DNA from: UBA10438 sp044238605
Lineage (GTDB): Bacteria; Bacteroidota; Ignavibacteria; Kapaibacteriales; Kapaibacteriaceae
Length of the DNA stretch: 32,021 nucleotides
Assembly: GCA_044238605.1 (NCBI GenBank)
Contig: JBIICY010000014.1
Location: 1 to 32,021, forward strand
Direction: 5' to 3'
How positions within the stretch are numbered: position 1 is the stretch's first letter; each line of letters opens with the position of its first letter. Position numbers and translations under genes: made by a program. Shown here one piece after another: positions 13,962 through 22,174 of this stretch. A model generated the notes under the pieces. It did not search any database and was not told the DNA's origin. It was given only the letters and a program-made list of their open reading frames with translations.

Positions 13962-16463
13962 ATGAGCATACGCAAAGCCGTCATTATGGCCGGTGGTTTC
14001 GGCACCCGACTACGTCCGCTGACGATGTCGAGTCCCAAACCAATGGTCCCCGTTGCCAACAGGCCAATGATGGAACACATCGTAGAGCTGCTAAAAAAGA
14101 GCGGCATCCGAGATGTGGTCTCATTGCTCTACTTCCAGCCTGAACACATCACTGAGTACTTCGCCGATGGGTCATCGCATGGAATCTCTATGGGGTACAT
14201 GCTCGCCGAGGCAGATTACGGCACGGCCGGCAGTGTAAAGAATGCGCAGCAGTTTCTCGATGAGCGCTTCATCATTATTTCGGGCGACGTGCTGACGGAC
14301 ATCGACATTCAAAAGGCTGTTGCATTTCATGAGCAGAACGGAGCTGCGGCAACGATCGTGCTTACGCGAGTTACAGAGCCCCTTCAATATGGGATCGTGA
14401 TGACCGATGCCGAGGGACGCATCACGCGGTTCCTCGAAAAGCCCTCATGGGGCGAGGTGTTCAGCGATACCATTAATACCGGTATTTACATTCTCGAACC
14501 TGAAGTACTGGATCTGATACCGGCAAAAGCTGAGTTTGATTTCAGCAAGGACCTCTATCCACTGATGCTGCAAAAGGGGATGCCCTTGTACGGCTATATC
14601 GCCGATGGGTACTGGAAGGACATCGGAAACCTTCACGAGTATCAGCTTGCGCACGATGATGTGCTAAGCGGTGCGGTGCAAGTAGAACTGAGCGGTGAGA
14701 GATGCGATTCCTGTGTCTGCGGTGAAAACCTTACCCTTGCTCCGACGGCCGCGCTTGAGGGGCTGGTTGTGCTTGGCAACAACGTTACGATTGGCGAACA
14801 TGCACGCCTACGCAACTGCGTCATTGGCGATGGATGTGTGATCGGTCATGGCGCGGTGCTCAGTGATTCGGTGCTGTGGAATAATGTTCAGATCGGCGAC
14901 TACGCAGAGGTAAACCATGCGGTGCTCTGCAACAACGTCACCGTTGGTTCCATGGCGGTGATCGGTGAGAACTCGATCATAGCAGAGGACTGTGTCATTG
15001 GCGATCATGCGCGCCTCTTTGCAAACGTCAAGCTCTGGCCACGCAAGGTTGTAGAGTCGCATGCCATCGTTACACGGTCTATTGTGCAAGAAGAACGTTG
15101 GTCGCGCGAGCTCTTTACTGATGCGCGTATCAGCGGCATCGCCAATATCGAAGTCAACCCCGAGTTTGCAGCCAAGCTTGGCAGTGCCCTCGGTGTTGCC
15201 TTTGGTGTAGGAACAACTGTTGTTGCATCTCGTGATGATGATCCTGTATCGCGGATCGTAAAGCGCAGCATCACAGCTGGTATCATGAGTGCAGGGGGCA
15301 ATGTTTCGGACCTACAGACCACCTCCATCCCGCAAACACGGCAGGAGCTTCGGTCGGGTAGGTTCGTAGCGGGCTTCCATGTTCGCAGATCTCCGCGCAA
15401 TGAGCACCAGACAGACATCATCATTTTTGGACGCGACGGACGCGACATCCCGCTGTCTCAGACCAAGGGCATCGAACGGTACTTCTTCGGGGAAGATATC
15501 CGTCGGGTAGATCATACCGCAGTTGGACGCCTAACCTTTCCGGAACGTTCCGCAGCGATGTATATCGACAGAGTATTGTCGTCGCTCAACACGGCCAGCA
15601 TTCAGCAGAATCAGTTCAAACTCCTTGTAGACTATTCCTTTGGACTTGCCTCAACGGTGTTTCCGCAGATCCTCGGAGAACTGCAGTGCCGAACGCTTGC
15701 GATGAATAACTACGTAGACTCTGCACACTTTGCAGATCCGCTTAGTGAGGTACTCAACGAATCAGCAACGATTATGCGCTCGCTTGGGTATCAGATCGGC
15801 TTCAAGTTCGATCCCGGTGCCGAGAAGCTTGCATTAGTTGATGAACGGGGCGTATGGTATACATCGCTTCGATTGCTCACCATTGTAACGAAGCTGTTTC
15901 TCGAGACCAATAAGCATCGCGATCGGTACGTGATTGCTGTGCCTGTGCAGGCAACAGAAGAGATTGAACGTATTGCAGAAGACTACAACGTAGAAGTGCG
16001 CAGAATTCGGAATTCGCATTCGGCGATGATGGATGCAACCAAGGATGCAGATGTAGCATTTGTAGGGGGCACACGCGGCGGATTTATCTTCCCGGAGTTT
16101 CTGAACGCATCAGACGGGCTGTTTACGGCATGCAAGATCCTTGAGATGATTGCAGCTACGGGGCTAAGACTCTCTGATCTTGATAGAGACCTCCCAAAAC
16201 GATATCAGTCAACCCAGATGGTGAAATGTCCGTACGAGTCTCGCGGCACGGTTATGCGCCGGGCCATGGAGTTTACCGAGGGCAAACAACGATTACTTGT
16301 AGACGGCGTGCGGGTGCGCGAAGAAGATGCCACCGTACTTTTGCTACCTCACAAAGAAGAAGAATTATTCATCGTCACAGCAGAAGCACCAACGTCCGAA
16401 CAGGCCGAGAGCTTGAGGGACAAGTATGCATCGCTTGTGCAGTCGTGGCGCTCAGGAACATGA
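13962..16463 (+). CDS. Sugar nucleotidyltransferase fused to a degenerate phosphomannomutase-like domain
   Basis: An 833-residue fusion. Residues about 1-235 are a nucleotidyltransferase with the signature GGFGTRLRPLT, metal-binding GDVLTDID, LEKPSWGE and GYWKDIGN. This is the mannose-1-phosphate guanylyltransferase/glucose-1-phosphate nucleotidyltransferase type, and looks active. Residues about 250-375 are left-handed beta-helix hexapeptide repeats (VIGDGCVIGHGAVLSDSV). Residues about 415-833 have the alpha-D-phosphohexomutase fold, but every signature loop is altered: HVRRSPRN (473-480) in place of TASHNP, FDPGAEKL (616-623) in place of DGDxDR, GGTRGGFIFPEF in place of GEESGH, and LPHKEEELF in place of RPSGTEP. 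That half is probably non-catalytic and may be regulatory. The start at 13962 is chosen over 13887 because it begins at the conserved MSIRKAVIMAGG. GDP-mannose synthesis for glycans is the likely role. Confidence 0.87.
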   Translation: MSIRKAVIMAGGFGTRLRPLTMSSPKPMVPVANRPMMEHIVELLKKSGIRDVVSLLYFQPEHITEYFADGSSHGISMGYMLAEADYGTAGSVKNAQQFLDERFIIISGDVLTDIDIQKAVAFHEQNGAAATIVLTRVTEPLQYGIVMTDAEGRITRFLEKPSWGEVFSDTINTGIYILEPEVLDLIPAKAEFDFSKDLYPLMLQKGMPLYGYIADGYWKDIGNLHEYQLAHDDVLSGAVQVELSGERCDSCVCGENLTLAPTAALEGLVVLGNNVTIGEHARLRNCVIGDGCVIGHGAVLSDSVLWNNVQIGDYAEVNHAVLCNNVTVGSMAVIGENSIIAEDCVIGDHARLFANVKLWPRKVVESHAIVTRSIVQEERWSRELFTDARISGIANIEVNPEFAAKLGSALGVAFGVGTTVVASRDDDPVSRIVKRSITAGIMSAGGNVSDLQTTSIPQTRQELRSGRFVAGFHVRRSPRNEHQTDIIIFGRDGRDIPLSQTKGIERYFFGEDIRRVDHTAVGRLTFPERSAAMYIDRVLSSLNTASIQQNQFKLLVDYSFGLASTVFPQILGELQCRTLAMNNYVDSAHFADPLSEVLNESATIMRSLGYQIGFKFDPGAEKLALVDERGVWYTSLRLLTIVTKLFLETNKHRDRYVIAVPVQATEEIERIAEDYNVEVRRIRNSHSAMMDATKDADVAFVGGTRGGFIFPEFLNASDGLFTACKILEMIAATGLRLSDLDRDLPKRYQSTQMVKCPYESRGTVMRRAMEFTEGKQRLLVDGVRVREEDATVLLLPHKEEELFIVTAEAPTSEQAESLRDKYASLVQSWRSGT

Positions 16464-16464
16464 T

Positions 16465-16935
16465 ATGGACATGAAGATCGCAACCATCCTGGATCCGGCC
16501 TGTATTCGCTTGAATATGGAGGCCTCCAATAAAGCCGATGCACTTGGCAAGATGGTAGACCTGCTGGCATCGGGCGGCAAGGTTCTTGACAAAGTAAAAC
16601 TCTCATCAGTGATTCACGAGCGCGAAAAGCTCATGTCCACTGGTATCGGCAACGCTGTTGCCCTGCCCCATGGAAAGACGGACGCCGTGGACCGATCGAT
16701 GATCGCAGTAGCAACACTGCAGAACCCGATCGATTTCGACTCTCTGGATGATAATCCCGTACAGATCGTTATTCTCCTTGTAGGCACGGAGGCAAATGTG
16801 GGACTCCACTTGCGTTTGCTTTCGCGCATCTCGCGTATGGTTGGTTCCGATCAGTTTCGCGCATCGTTGCTGCACGCGAAGTCAGTAGACGACGTGATGA
16901 TGCTCTTCGCATCGCAGGAGGAGGATCGCGCATGA
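16465..16935 (+). CDS. ptsN: PTS EIIA-type protein (PtsN/EIIA-Ntr-like)
   Basis: A 156-residue EIIA domain of the fructose/nitrogen type. The phosphoacceptor His69 is in GIGNAVALPHGK, and the fold-defining stretches NKADALGKMVDLLAS, VIHEREKLMSTG and VQIVILLVGTEANVGLHLRLLSRISRMV are present. No EIIB or EIIC domains follow, so it most likely acts in regulation (PtsN/PtsP/NPr-like branch) and not in sugar transport. It starts one base after the fusion gene's stop; its own stop overlaps hisS (ATGA), and AGGAGGAGG within its last codons is a Shine-Dalgarno site for hisS. Confidence 0.88.
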   Translation: MDMKIATILDPACIRLNMEASNKADALGKMVDLLASGGKVLDKVKLSSVIHEREKLMSTGIGNAVALPHGKTDAVDRSMIAVATLQNPIDFDSLDDNPVQIVILLVGTEANVGLHLRLLSRISRMVGSDQFRASLLHAKSVDDVMMLFASQEEDRA

Positions 16936-18194
16936 GCATCCAGGCTGTGCGTGGAACCCGAGATATTCATGGCGAGGAAATGCAGAAATGGCACCGCGCA
17001 GAACAAGTGTTCCGCGATGTTGCAGATGCATTTAGCTACCAGGAATATCGCACCCCGATCTTTGAGCAGACAGAGTTGTTTAAGCGCGGCGTTGGACAAG
17101 ACACCGACATCGTGGGCAAAGAGATGTACACCTTTGAAGACAGAGGTGGAGACTCTCTTACGCTACGTCCGGAAATGACTGCTCCTATCGTACGAGCATG
17201 TATGGAGCATAGCCTGCTGCATCACAATCCTATTCAGCGGTTGTGGTATGCCGGCCCTCAGTTTCGGTACGACAGACCGCAAAAGGGACGATACCGTCAG
17301 TTTCACCAATTCGGTGCTGAGTGTATCGGATCGCCCCATCCCGAAGCCGATGCCGAAATCATCTTGCTTGCCTATGAGGCCCTGCGTAGGTATGGTGTTA
17401 CATCGTTTACCCTCGAGATCAACTCGCTGGGAACAGCGGATGTGCGCAGCGCATATCGAGCGGCACTCATCGCATTTCTGGAACAGCATGCTGGACAGCT
17501 CTCCGAAGACAGTCAAAAACGAATGCATGCAAATCCGCTGCGCGTGCTGGACTCCAAAGACGAACGCGATAAGACTGTTGTTGCACAGGCGCCGTTGTTG
17601 CGGGACTACCTTGACGACGCCTCACGTGCGCACATGGAGGCCGTGCTTGTGCTGCTGGATGCCGCAGGAGTGCCATATCGGGTAAACCCGTATCTGGTGC
17701 GCGGACTTGACTACTACAACCATATCGTGTTTGAGTTTACAACCGATGCTCTGGGAACTCAGAATGCAATAGGCGGAGGCGGACGCTACGATCCGTTGTT
17801 CAGCATTCTTGGCGGAGGCGAACAATCGGCTGTTGGATTCTCGATAGGCATTGAGCGCATGATACTTCTGCACGATGCAGAACATGCAGATTCTCTAGAA
17901 AAACCTGCTCCGCATGGGGTGTACATAAGTGCCATCGGAGACCAAGCGCGGCTGCCAGTACAGATCATTGCTCTTCGACTGCGTCGAAAAGGCGTGCATG
18001 TTGTTACAGATCTTCTCCGTAGGTCTGTGAAAGCACAAATGAAAGACGCCAACCGTGAGAATGTTGCCTTTTCTGTGATGATCGGCGAATCCGAGCTTGC
18101 AGATCAGACAGCAGTTGTAAAGAACATGATCACTGGCGAACAAGTAACGGTAGAGCAGGGTAACATCGAATCCGTGGTGCTAAAGCATGAGTGA
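16932..18194 (+). CDS. hisS: Histidyl-tRNA synthetase
   Basis: A 420-residue class II aminoacyl-tRNA synthetase that charges tRNA(His). Motif 1 region begins QAVRGTRDIHG, motif 2 is in FRYDRPQKGRYRQFHQFGAECIG, the His-specific motif is LVRGLDYYNHIVFEF, and motif 3 is in AVGFSIGIERM with GGGRYDPL ahead of it. The C-terminal anticodon-binding domain covers about residues 325-420 (HGVYISAIGDQARLPVQIIALRLRRKG). The length is the family standard, and nothing is missing. An AGGAGGAGG element sits just upstream of the ATG. It overlaps the next gene by eight bases. Confidence 0.96.
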   Translation: MSIQAVRGTRDIHGEEMQKWHRAEQVFRDVADAFSYQEYRTPIFEQTELFKRGVGQDTDIVGKEMYTFEDRGGDSLTLRPEMTAPIVRACMEHSLLHHNPIQRLWYAGPQFRYDRPQKGRYRQFHQFGAECIGSPHPEADAEIILLAYEALRRYGVTSFTLEINSLGTADVRSAYRAALIAFLEQHAGQLSEDSQKRMHANPLRVLDSKDERDKTVVAQAPLLRDYLDDASRAHMEAVLVLLDAAGVPYRVNPYLVRGLDYYNHIVFEFTTDALGTQNAIGGGGRYDPLFSILGGGEQSAVGFSIGIERMILLHDAEHADSLEKPAPHGVYISAIGDQARLPVQIIALRLRRKGVHVVTDLLRRSVKAQMKDANRENVAFSVMIGESELADQTAVVKNMITGEQVTVEQGNIESVVLKHE

Positions 18195-18585
18195 TGAACG
18201 AATCGAACCATCGATCAATCACGAGTACATCGTGGAGGTTACGACAGAGATCGACGCGGAAACGCGCGAGCAGATGCTGGTTCTCCGCGTAACCACCACA
18301 CGGGAGTTTACTTCCTTTGCCTACGACATATCGTTGCAGCTTTCGGTGAACGAATCCGAGAAGCAGCTCCACCTAGAGATAGGGGGCTTATCCATCCCAT
18401 CGGTGATGATGCCCTCAACCGGCGGTGCCGTGTCGGAGCGAAAGACGAAGCTGCTGCCTGCCGGCACCTATCAGCTGACGGTGGCCAAAAAGAGCAGGAC
18501 GCTTGAGTCAAGTATTACGATTGCAAAGAATGGAACCGTAACGGCCAAAGCGGCCGCAAATGCATTTGCTGTTGTTCGAATCTAA
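18187..18585 (+). CDS. Small beta-strand-rich hypothetical protein
   Basis: I do not recognise this 132-residue protein. It lacks a signal peptide and membrane segments. Strand-like alternating stretches run through it (HEYIVEVTTEIDAET, LVLRVTTTREF, YDISLQLSV, QLHLEIGGLSIP, GTYQLTVAKKSRTLESSITIA), as in an immunoglobulin-like or T9SS/adhesin-like beta-sandwich, but with no secretion signal. It overlaps hisS by eight bases and the histidine kinase by one base (TAATG), so it is a fixed member of the operon; it may be a cytoplasmic partner of the kinase, a guess from position only. Confidence 0.72.
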   Translation: MSDERIEPSINHEYIVEVTTEIDAETREQMLVLRVTTTREFTSFAYDISLQLSVNESEKQLHLEIGGLSIPSVMMPSTGGAVSERKTKLLPAGTYQLTVAKKSRTLESSITIAKNGTVTAKAAANAFAVVRI

Positions 18586-19832
18586 TGTCTGCGAAATCAC
18601 GTACAGGCCGTGCCGACCGAATCCGGATCTTCAGGGCCAGCGTTACCAAGTGGCAGCTCAAGCTGCTCCTTACGGTGCTGGGTCTTGGTATCATGGGTGC
18701 TGTGCTGTATTTCACGAAACACATCGTAGACCAGCTGGCAAGCAACGAACGCAGAACTGTTGAACTCTATGCCCGCCTACTTGCGCGTTCGTACGAACAG
18801 GCATCCGACGAGGACCTGCTGTTCTATGTTGACCTTGCGTATACATCGATTCACTTTCCCGTTATCCTAGCCGATACTAAGGGTCAGCCCGTGTATCCAT
18901 ACCAGCAGTTCATGATGAACGTGGATATGGACACAACACTCTCTGTAGCGCAGCAGAAACAATGGCTGGTTGCGCAGATCGAGGAGATGAAGCAGGACTA
19001 TCCGCCGTTTGAGATACGCGATCCAAACGGACAGGTAGTGCAGCTGATGTTCTATACCAACTCGGCCATCGTACGTCAGCTGCGCTACATGCCGTTCGTA
19101 GAAATCCTGATCGTGGCTTCGTTCATTCTTGTTGGATACGTAGCGTTCTCAACAATTCGGAAAAACGAAGAGTCAAACATCTGGGTAGGAATGGCCAAAG
19201 AAGCGGCTCACCAGTTAGGCACGCCCCTTTCCAGTCTGCTTGCATGGTTGGAGCTTTTGCGCATCAACCAAAACGATCCAGTACAGGTTGTGGCAACGGC
19301 TGCGGAGATGGACCAGGATGTTGAGCGACTCAAGGTGATCGCGAATCGATTTGCGAAGATTGGATCGCAGCCCAAGCTGGATCCGGCAAATGTGGCCGGA
19401 GTGATCGAACACGTTTGTCTCTACTTCGAAACACGGCTTCCGAATCTCGGCAAGAAAGTCTCGCTGGTGCGTCAGCTCGATGCAACCATCGAGGCACGGA
19501 TCAATATTGAACTGTTTGAATGGGTGGTTGAGAACCTGATCAAGAACGCGGTAGAAGCTCTGGAACGTCAGGACGGCATGATCACCATCACCCTGCAGCG
19601 CAAGCCCCGTGGCAAGATATGCGTAACCGTTGCCGACAACGGAAAGGGCATGACGCGTAAGGTTGCCAAAAAGATTTTTCAGCCGGGTTACACAACGAAG
19701 AAGCGGGGATGGGGCTTGGGGCTTTCACTCTCGAAGCGCATCATTGAGGACTATCACGGTGGAAGCCTTGTTGTGCGCGAAACACACGTTGGCGTTGGAA
19801 CAACCTTTGCTATCGAGGTCCCAACAGCATGA
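18585..19832 (+). CDS. Membrane sensor histidine kinase, orphan
   Basis: A 415-residue kinase. Transmembrane segments lie at about residues 26-44 and 172-190, with a periplasmic or extracytoplasmic sensor loop of roughly 125 residues between them (EQASDEDLLFYVDLAYTSIHFPVILADTKG...). The H-box is EAAHQLGTPLSSLLAWLELL with phosphoacceptor His209. The ATPase domain has the N-box VENLIKNAVEAL, G1 DNGKGM, F-box-like FQPGYTTKKRGWG and G2 GLGLSLSKRI. All residues for autophosphorylation are present. No response regulator gene lies nearby. It overlaps ftsW by four bases, so the sensed signal may concern envelope growth, which is inference from position. Confidence 0.9.
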   Translation: MSAKSRTGRADRIRIFRASVTKWQLKLLLTVLGLGIMGAVLYFTKHIVDQLASNERRTVELYARLLARSYEQASDEDLLFYVDLAYTSIHFPVILADTKGQPVYPYQQFMMNVDMDTTLSVAQQKQWLVAQIEEMKQDYPPFEIRDPNGQVVQLMFYTNSAIVRQLRYMPFVEILIVASFILVGYVAFSTIRKNEESNIWVGMAKEAAHQLGTPLSSLLAWLELLRINQNDPVQVVATAAEMDQDVERLKVIANRFAKIGSQPKLDPANVAGVIEHVCLYFETRLPNLGKKVSLVRQLDATIEARINIELFEWVVENLIKNAVEALERQDGMITITLQRKPRGKICVTVADNGKGMTRKVAKKIFQPGYTTKKRGWGLGLSLSKRIIEDYHGGSLVVRETHVGVGTTFAIEVPTA

Positions 19833-20968
19833 GCACGCAACGTCCGGAACCATCAAACATCGACTGGTTTATTCTGCTCCCGATTGTAGCTCTGCTGCTC
19901 TTTAGTGTTGCCTTTGTCTACAGTGCCAGCGCTGCCTTCGCCGATGTCAAGATGGGCTCGTCTTCCGGTATGGCCTGGAACCATGCTATACGCGTGCTGC
20001 TTGGACTTACCCTGATGATCATCTTTGCAAAGGTTGATTACAGACTGTTTGAGCGTGCATCATCAACCATCATGCTGATTGCCTACGGATTTCTCTTCAT
20101 GGTGCTGGTGATGGGTGTAAGCCAGAAGGGGGCCAGTAGATGGGTGCAGATAGGTCCACTCAACTTTCAGCCGTCAGAGCTTGCCAAGTATGCGGTAGTG
20201 CTCCACACAGCAGTGTTGCTTAGTGCCAATCAAGCGCGCGTGCGGACGTGGAAGCACGGCATGCTGCCGGTGCTGCTCTGGAGTGTGCCAGTGAGCGTGC
20301 TGATCGCCCTGCAGCCGAACCTCTCAACTGCCTCGGTGATCTTTCTCATCGTTGCCGTGATGATGTTTCTGGCAGATGTGAAGATCTCACACCTTGTTGC
20401 ACTCGGGGCCTCTGGGTTTACAGCGGCTGGAGTGTATGCCATGACGGCCGAGTACCGGCGCAGGCGGCTGATGTCGTTTTTTGGTGGAGACGGTGCGGCC
20501 GTTGATGAGAATGTTCGGTATCAGGTAGACCAGGCGTTGATTGCCTTTGGCAATGGTGGGTTAACGGGGGTAGGTCCCGGACAAAGCCGTCAGCGTGACT
20601 GGTTTCTGCCGGAATCGTACGGCGACTTTATTTTTTCGATCGTCGGCGAGGAATATGGCTTTATCGGCATATGCTTCCTGATCGGTGCCTTTGCTCTGAT
20701 CATGTGGCGCGGGTACATTGTTACGAAGAAAGCTCCTGATGCCTTTGGACGGTTGTTAGCTGGCGGGATAACAACAACGCTAGCCATCTATGCCTTTGTC
20801 AATGCCGGTGTAACGTGCGGCGTACTGCCAACAACCGGCCTTCCCATGCCGTTTATCTCCTATGGCGGATCGAGCGTGTTTTTTAGTGCCATAGCCGTTG
20901 GTGTTCTCTTGAACATCTCATCTCAGGCCGGCGTGTATCGTCGGAAACGTCCGCTCCCAAATTCGTAA
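19829..20968 (+). CDS. ftsW: SEDS-family peptidoglycan polymerase, FtsW-like
   Basis: A 379-residue polytopic inner-membrane protein with about ten membrane segments. SEDS signatures are clear: ASRWVQIGPLNFQPSELAKYA, GPGQSRQRDWFLPESYGDFIFSIVGEEYGFIG and TTGLPMPFISYGGSS near the end. SEDS proteins polymerise lipid II glycan strands together with a class B PBP; FtsW acts at the septum, RodA in the side wall. The FPESYGDFIFSI-type motif favours FtsW. The position usually occupied by the catalytic Asp (QPDxGT) reads QPNLSTA here, with Asn164; I believe similar variants occur in Bacteroidota FtsW. No mur or fts genes are adjacent, which is unusual for ftsW. A short AT-rich gap follows before the MerR gene. 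Confidence 0.9.
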   Translation: MSTQRPEPSNIDWFILLPIVALLLFSVAFVYSASAAFADVKMGSSSGMAWNHAIRVLLGLTLMIIFAKVDYRLFERASSTIMLIAYGFLFMVLVMGVSQKGASRWVQIGPLNFQPSELAKYAVVLHTAVLLSANQARVRTWKHGMLPVLLWSVPVSVLIALQPNLSTASVIFLIVAVMMFLADVKISHLVALGASGFTAAGVYAMTAEYRRRRLMSFFGGDGAAVDENVRYQVDQALIAFGNGGLTGVGPGQSRQRDWFLPESYGDFIFSIVGEEYGFIGICFLIGAFALIMWRGYIVTKKAPDAFGRLLAGGITTTLAIYAFVNAGVTCGVLPTTGLPMPFISYGGSSVFFSAIAVGVLLNISSQAGVYRRKRPLPNS

Positions 20969-21010
20969 TACCCTATATTTTCAACGAATTTGTAGTATTA
21001 TCGCAGTGTG

Positions 21011-21430
21011 ATGAACGATTCGGCAACCAAGTTATACTTCTCGATTACGGAAGTATCCAAGATGCTCGGCGAGGAACAGCACGTGCTCCGGTATTGGGAG
21101 CGCGAGTTCACTCAGTTGCGTCCGCGCAAGAACAGAGCCGGCAACCGCATCTACACCGAACGCGATCTAGCCGTATTGATCGTTATTCGCAAACTTCTGC
21201 GCGAAGAGCGCTACACCGTAGCTGGTGCCAAAGAGTACCTCAAAACCAACGGCATTCCTGAGCATATTGCGGATGATCTCAAGGCAACCTTGAAGCCCCT
21301 TTCTACGACAGAAGTGGCTGCTGAGGAGAACCCACATACAACTCCCGACCCCGAAAGAATGAAGCTGGCAAAGGAGTTAGTTCAGGAATTGCGGGATTTG
21401 GCAGCCTCGTTGCGAGTGCAAAAGCCATAA
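21011..21430 (+). CDS. MerR-family transcriptional regulator
   Basis: A 139-residue protein with an N-terminal winged helix of the MerR type: YFSITEVSKMLGEEQHVLRYWEREFTQLRPRKNRAGNRIYTERDLAVLIVIRKLL (residues about 9-63), followed by a helix (YTVAGAKEYLKTNG) and a C-terminal helix that may be a dimer coiled coil (PERMKLAKELVQELRDLAASL). There are no C-terminal cysteines or effector domain, so it is of the small housekeeping type common upstream of translation genes in Bacteroidota. I prefer the ATG at 21011 to the adjacent GTG at 21008. A weak hairpin follows, then tRNA-Cys. Targets unknown. Confidence 0.85.
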   Translation: MNDSATKLYFSITEVSKMLGEEQHVLRYWEREFTQLRPRKNRAGNRIYTERDLAVLIVIRKLLREERYTVAGAKEYLKTNGIPEHIADDLKATLKPLSTTEVAAEENPHTTPDPERMKLAKELVQELRDLAASLRVQKP

Positions 21431-21434
21431 ATCG

Positions 21435-21456
21435 GCCCCGAATTGGGGCACCTTTT
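21435..21456 (+). terminator. Weak hairpin terminator after the MerR gene
   Basis: GCCCC (21435-21439) pairs with GGGGC (21445-21449) around GAATT, followed by ACCTTTT. Only five pairs, so termination may be incomplete; it stands just ahead of the tRNA gene. Confidence 0.45.
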
Positions 21457-21480
21457 CGTATATTCGCACCCCTACACCGC

Positions 21481-21551
21481 GGTCCCGTGGTAGAGTGGCT
21501 ATACAGAGCTCTGCAAAAGCTTGTACATCGGTTCGAATCCGGTCGGGACCT
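21481..21551 (+). tRNA. tRNA-Cys (anticodon GCA)
   Basis: The acceptor stem GGTCCCG (21481-21487) pairs perfectly with CGGGACC (21544-21550), followed by discriminator T. The D stem has three pairs (GTA/TAC), and the anticodon arm GAGCT-CTGCAAA-AGCTT carries anticodon GCA at 21513-21515. The T arm contains GGTTCGAATCC. The CCA end is not encoded (TCA follows). It lies 33 bases ahead of efp, so the two may share a transcript. Confidence 0.97.
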
Positions 21552-21583
21552 CACTTATCAAAACAGTATCGAATAGATTTTCT

Positions 21584-22150
21584 ATGGCAACAACAGCCGA
21601 TCTCCGTGTAGGAGCAGTTATCCGTCACAACGGAGAATTGTGCGTCGTTCTCGAATCCATTCACCGCACTCCAGGCAACCTGCGTGCCTTTTATCAGGTA
21701 AAGATGCGCGTGATCAAGACCGGTAAGCTTCGTGAAGAGCGATTCCGTTCGGGAGAAACGATCGAGTTTGTTCGCGTAGAAACACGCAACTTCCAATACC
21801 TCTACAAAGACTCAGACATGTTCATGTTCATGGACCAGGAGTCGTACGACCAGATCCCGGTACCTGCCGAGATCGTCGGAGATGGCGCTAAGTTCATGAA
21901 AGAAGGCATGGAAGTACAGATTGCTCGTGACGAGGCAGACAACGTGGTACAGGTAACTATGCCAAACCACGTGGCTGTGCGCGTAACGGCAACCGAGCCT
22001 GGCGTGCGTGGCGATACTGCAACGAACGTTCTCAAGCCCGCCACCGTTGAGACCGGCGCAACTGTTATGGTTCCGCTGTTCGTAAACGAAGGCGATCTCA
22101 TCCGTGTAGATACCGCAAATGGTTCGTACATGGACCGAGTTAAAGAATAA
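21584..22150 (+). CDS. efp: Elongation factor P
   Basis: A 188-residue EF-P, which binds between the P and E sites and relieves stalling at polyproline. The three-domain layout is complete: the KOW-like domain (residues 1-64, ADLRVGAVIRHNGELCVVLES), the first OB domain (LYKDSDMFMFMDQESYDQIPVP) and the C-terminal OB domain, ending GSYMDRVKE. The beta3-beta4 loop that carries the modified residue in other species reads TPGNLRA, with Asn32 at the tip where Lys or Arg is usual. The ATG at 21584 is chosen; the longer frame would run into the tRNA. No EpmA/EpmB, EarP or similar modification enzyme is in the window. It precedes accB-accC, a frequent arrangement. Confidence 0.95.
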   Translation: MATTADLRVGAVIRHNGELCVVLESIHRTPGNLRAFYQVKMRVIKTGKLREERFRSGETIEFVRVETRNFQYLYKDSDMFMFMDQESYDQIPVPAEIVGDGAKFMKEGMEVQIARDEADNVVQVTMPNHVAVRVTATEPGVRGDTATNVLKPATVETGATVMVPLFVNEGDLIRVDTANGSYMDRVKE

Positions 22151-22163
22151 CAGCGAACCTACG

Positions 22164-22169
22164 AGGAGG
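22164..22169 (+). promoter_or_regulatory. Strong Shine-Dalgarno site (AGGAGG) for accB
   Basis: AGGAGG lies five bases ahead of the ATG at 22175. Most starts in this window lack such a site, as is usual in Bacteroidota, so accB may be translated at a higher rate than its neighbours. Confidence 0.75.
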
Positions 22170-22174
22170 ATCTC

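Noticed and set aside
13115..14107. Long minus-strand open frame (330 codons) opposite acs
   Set aside because: It lies fully antisense to the clear acs gene and the next start, with Arg/Cys/His-rich composition and no domain; a shadow of biased codon use.
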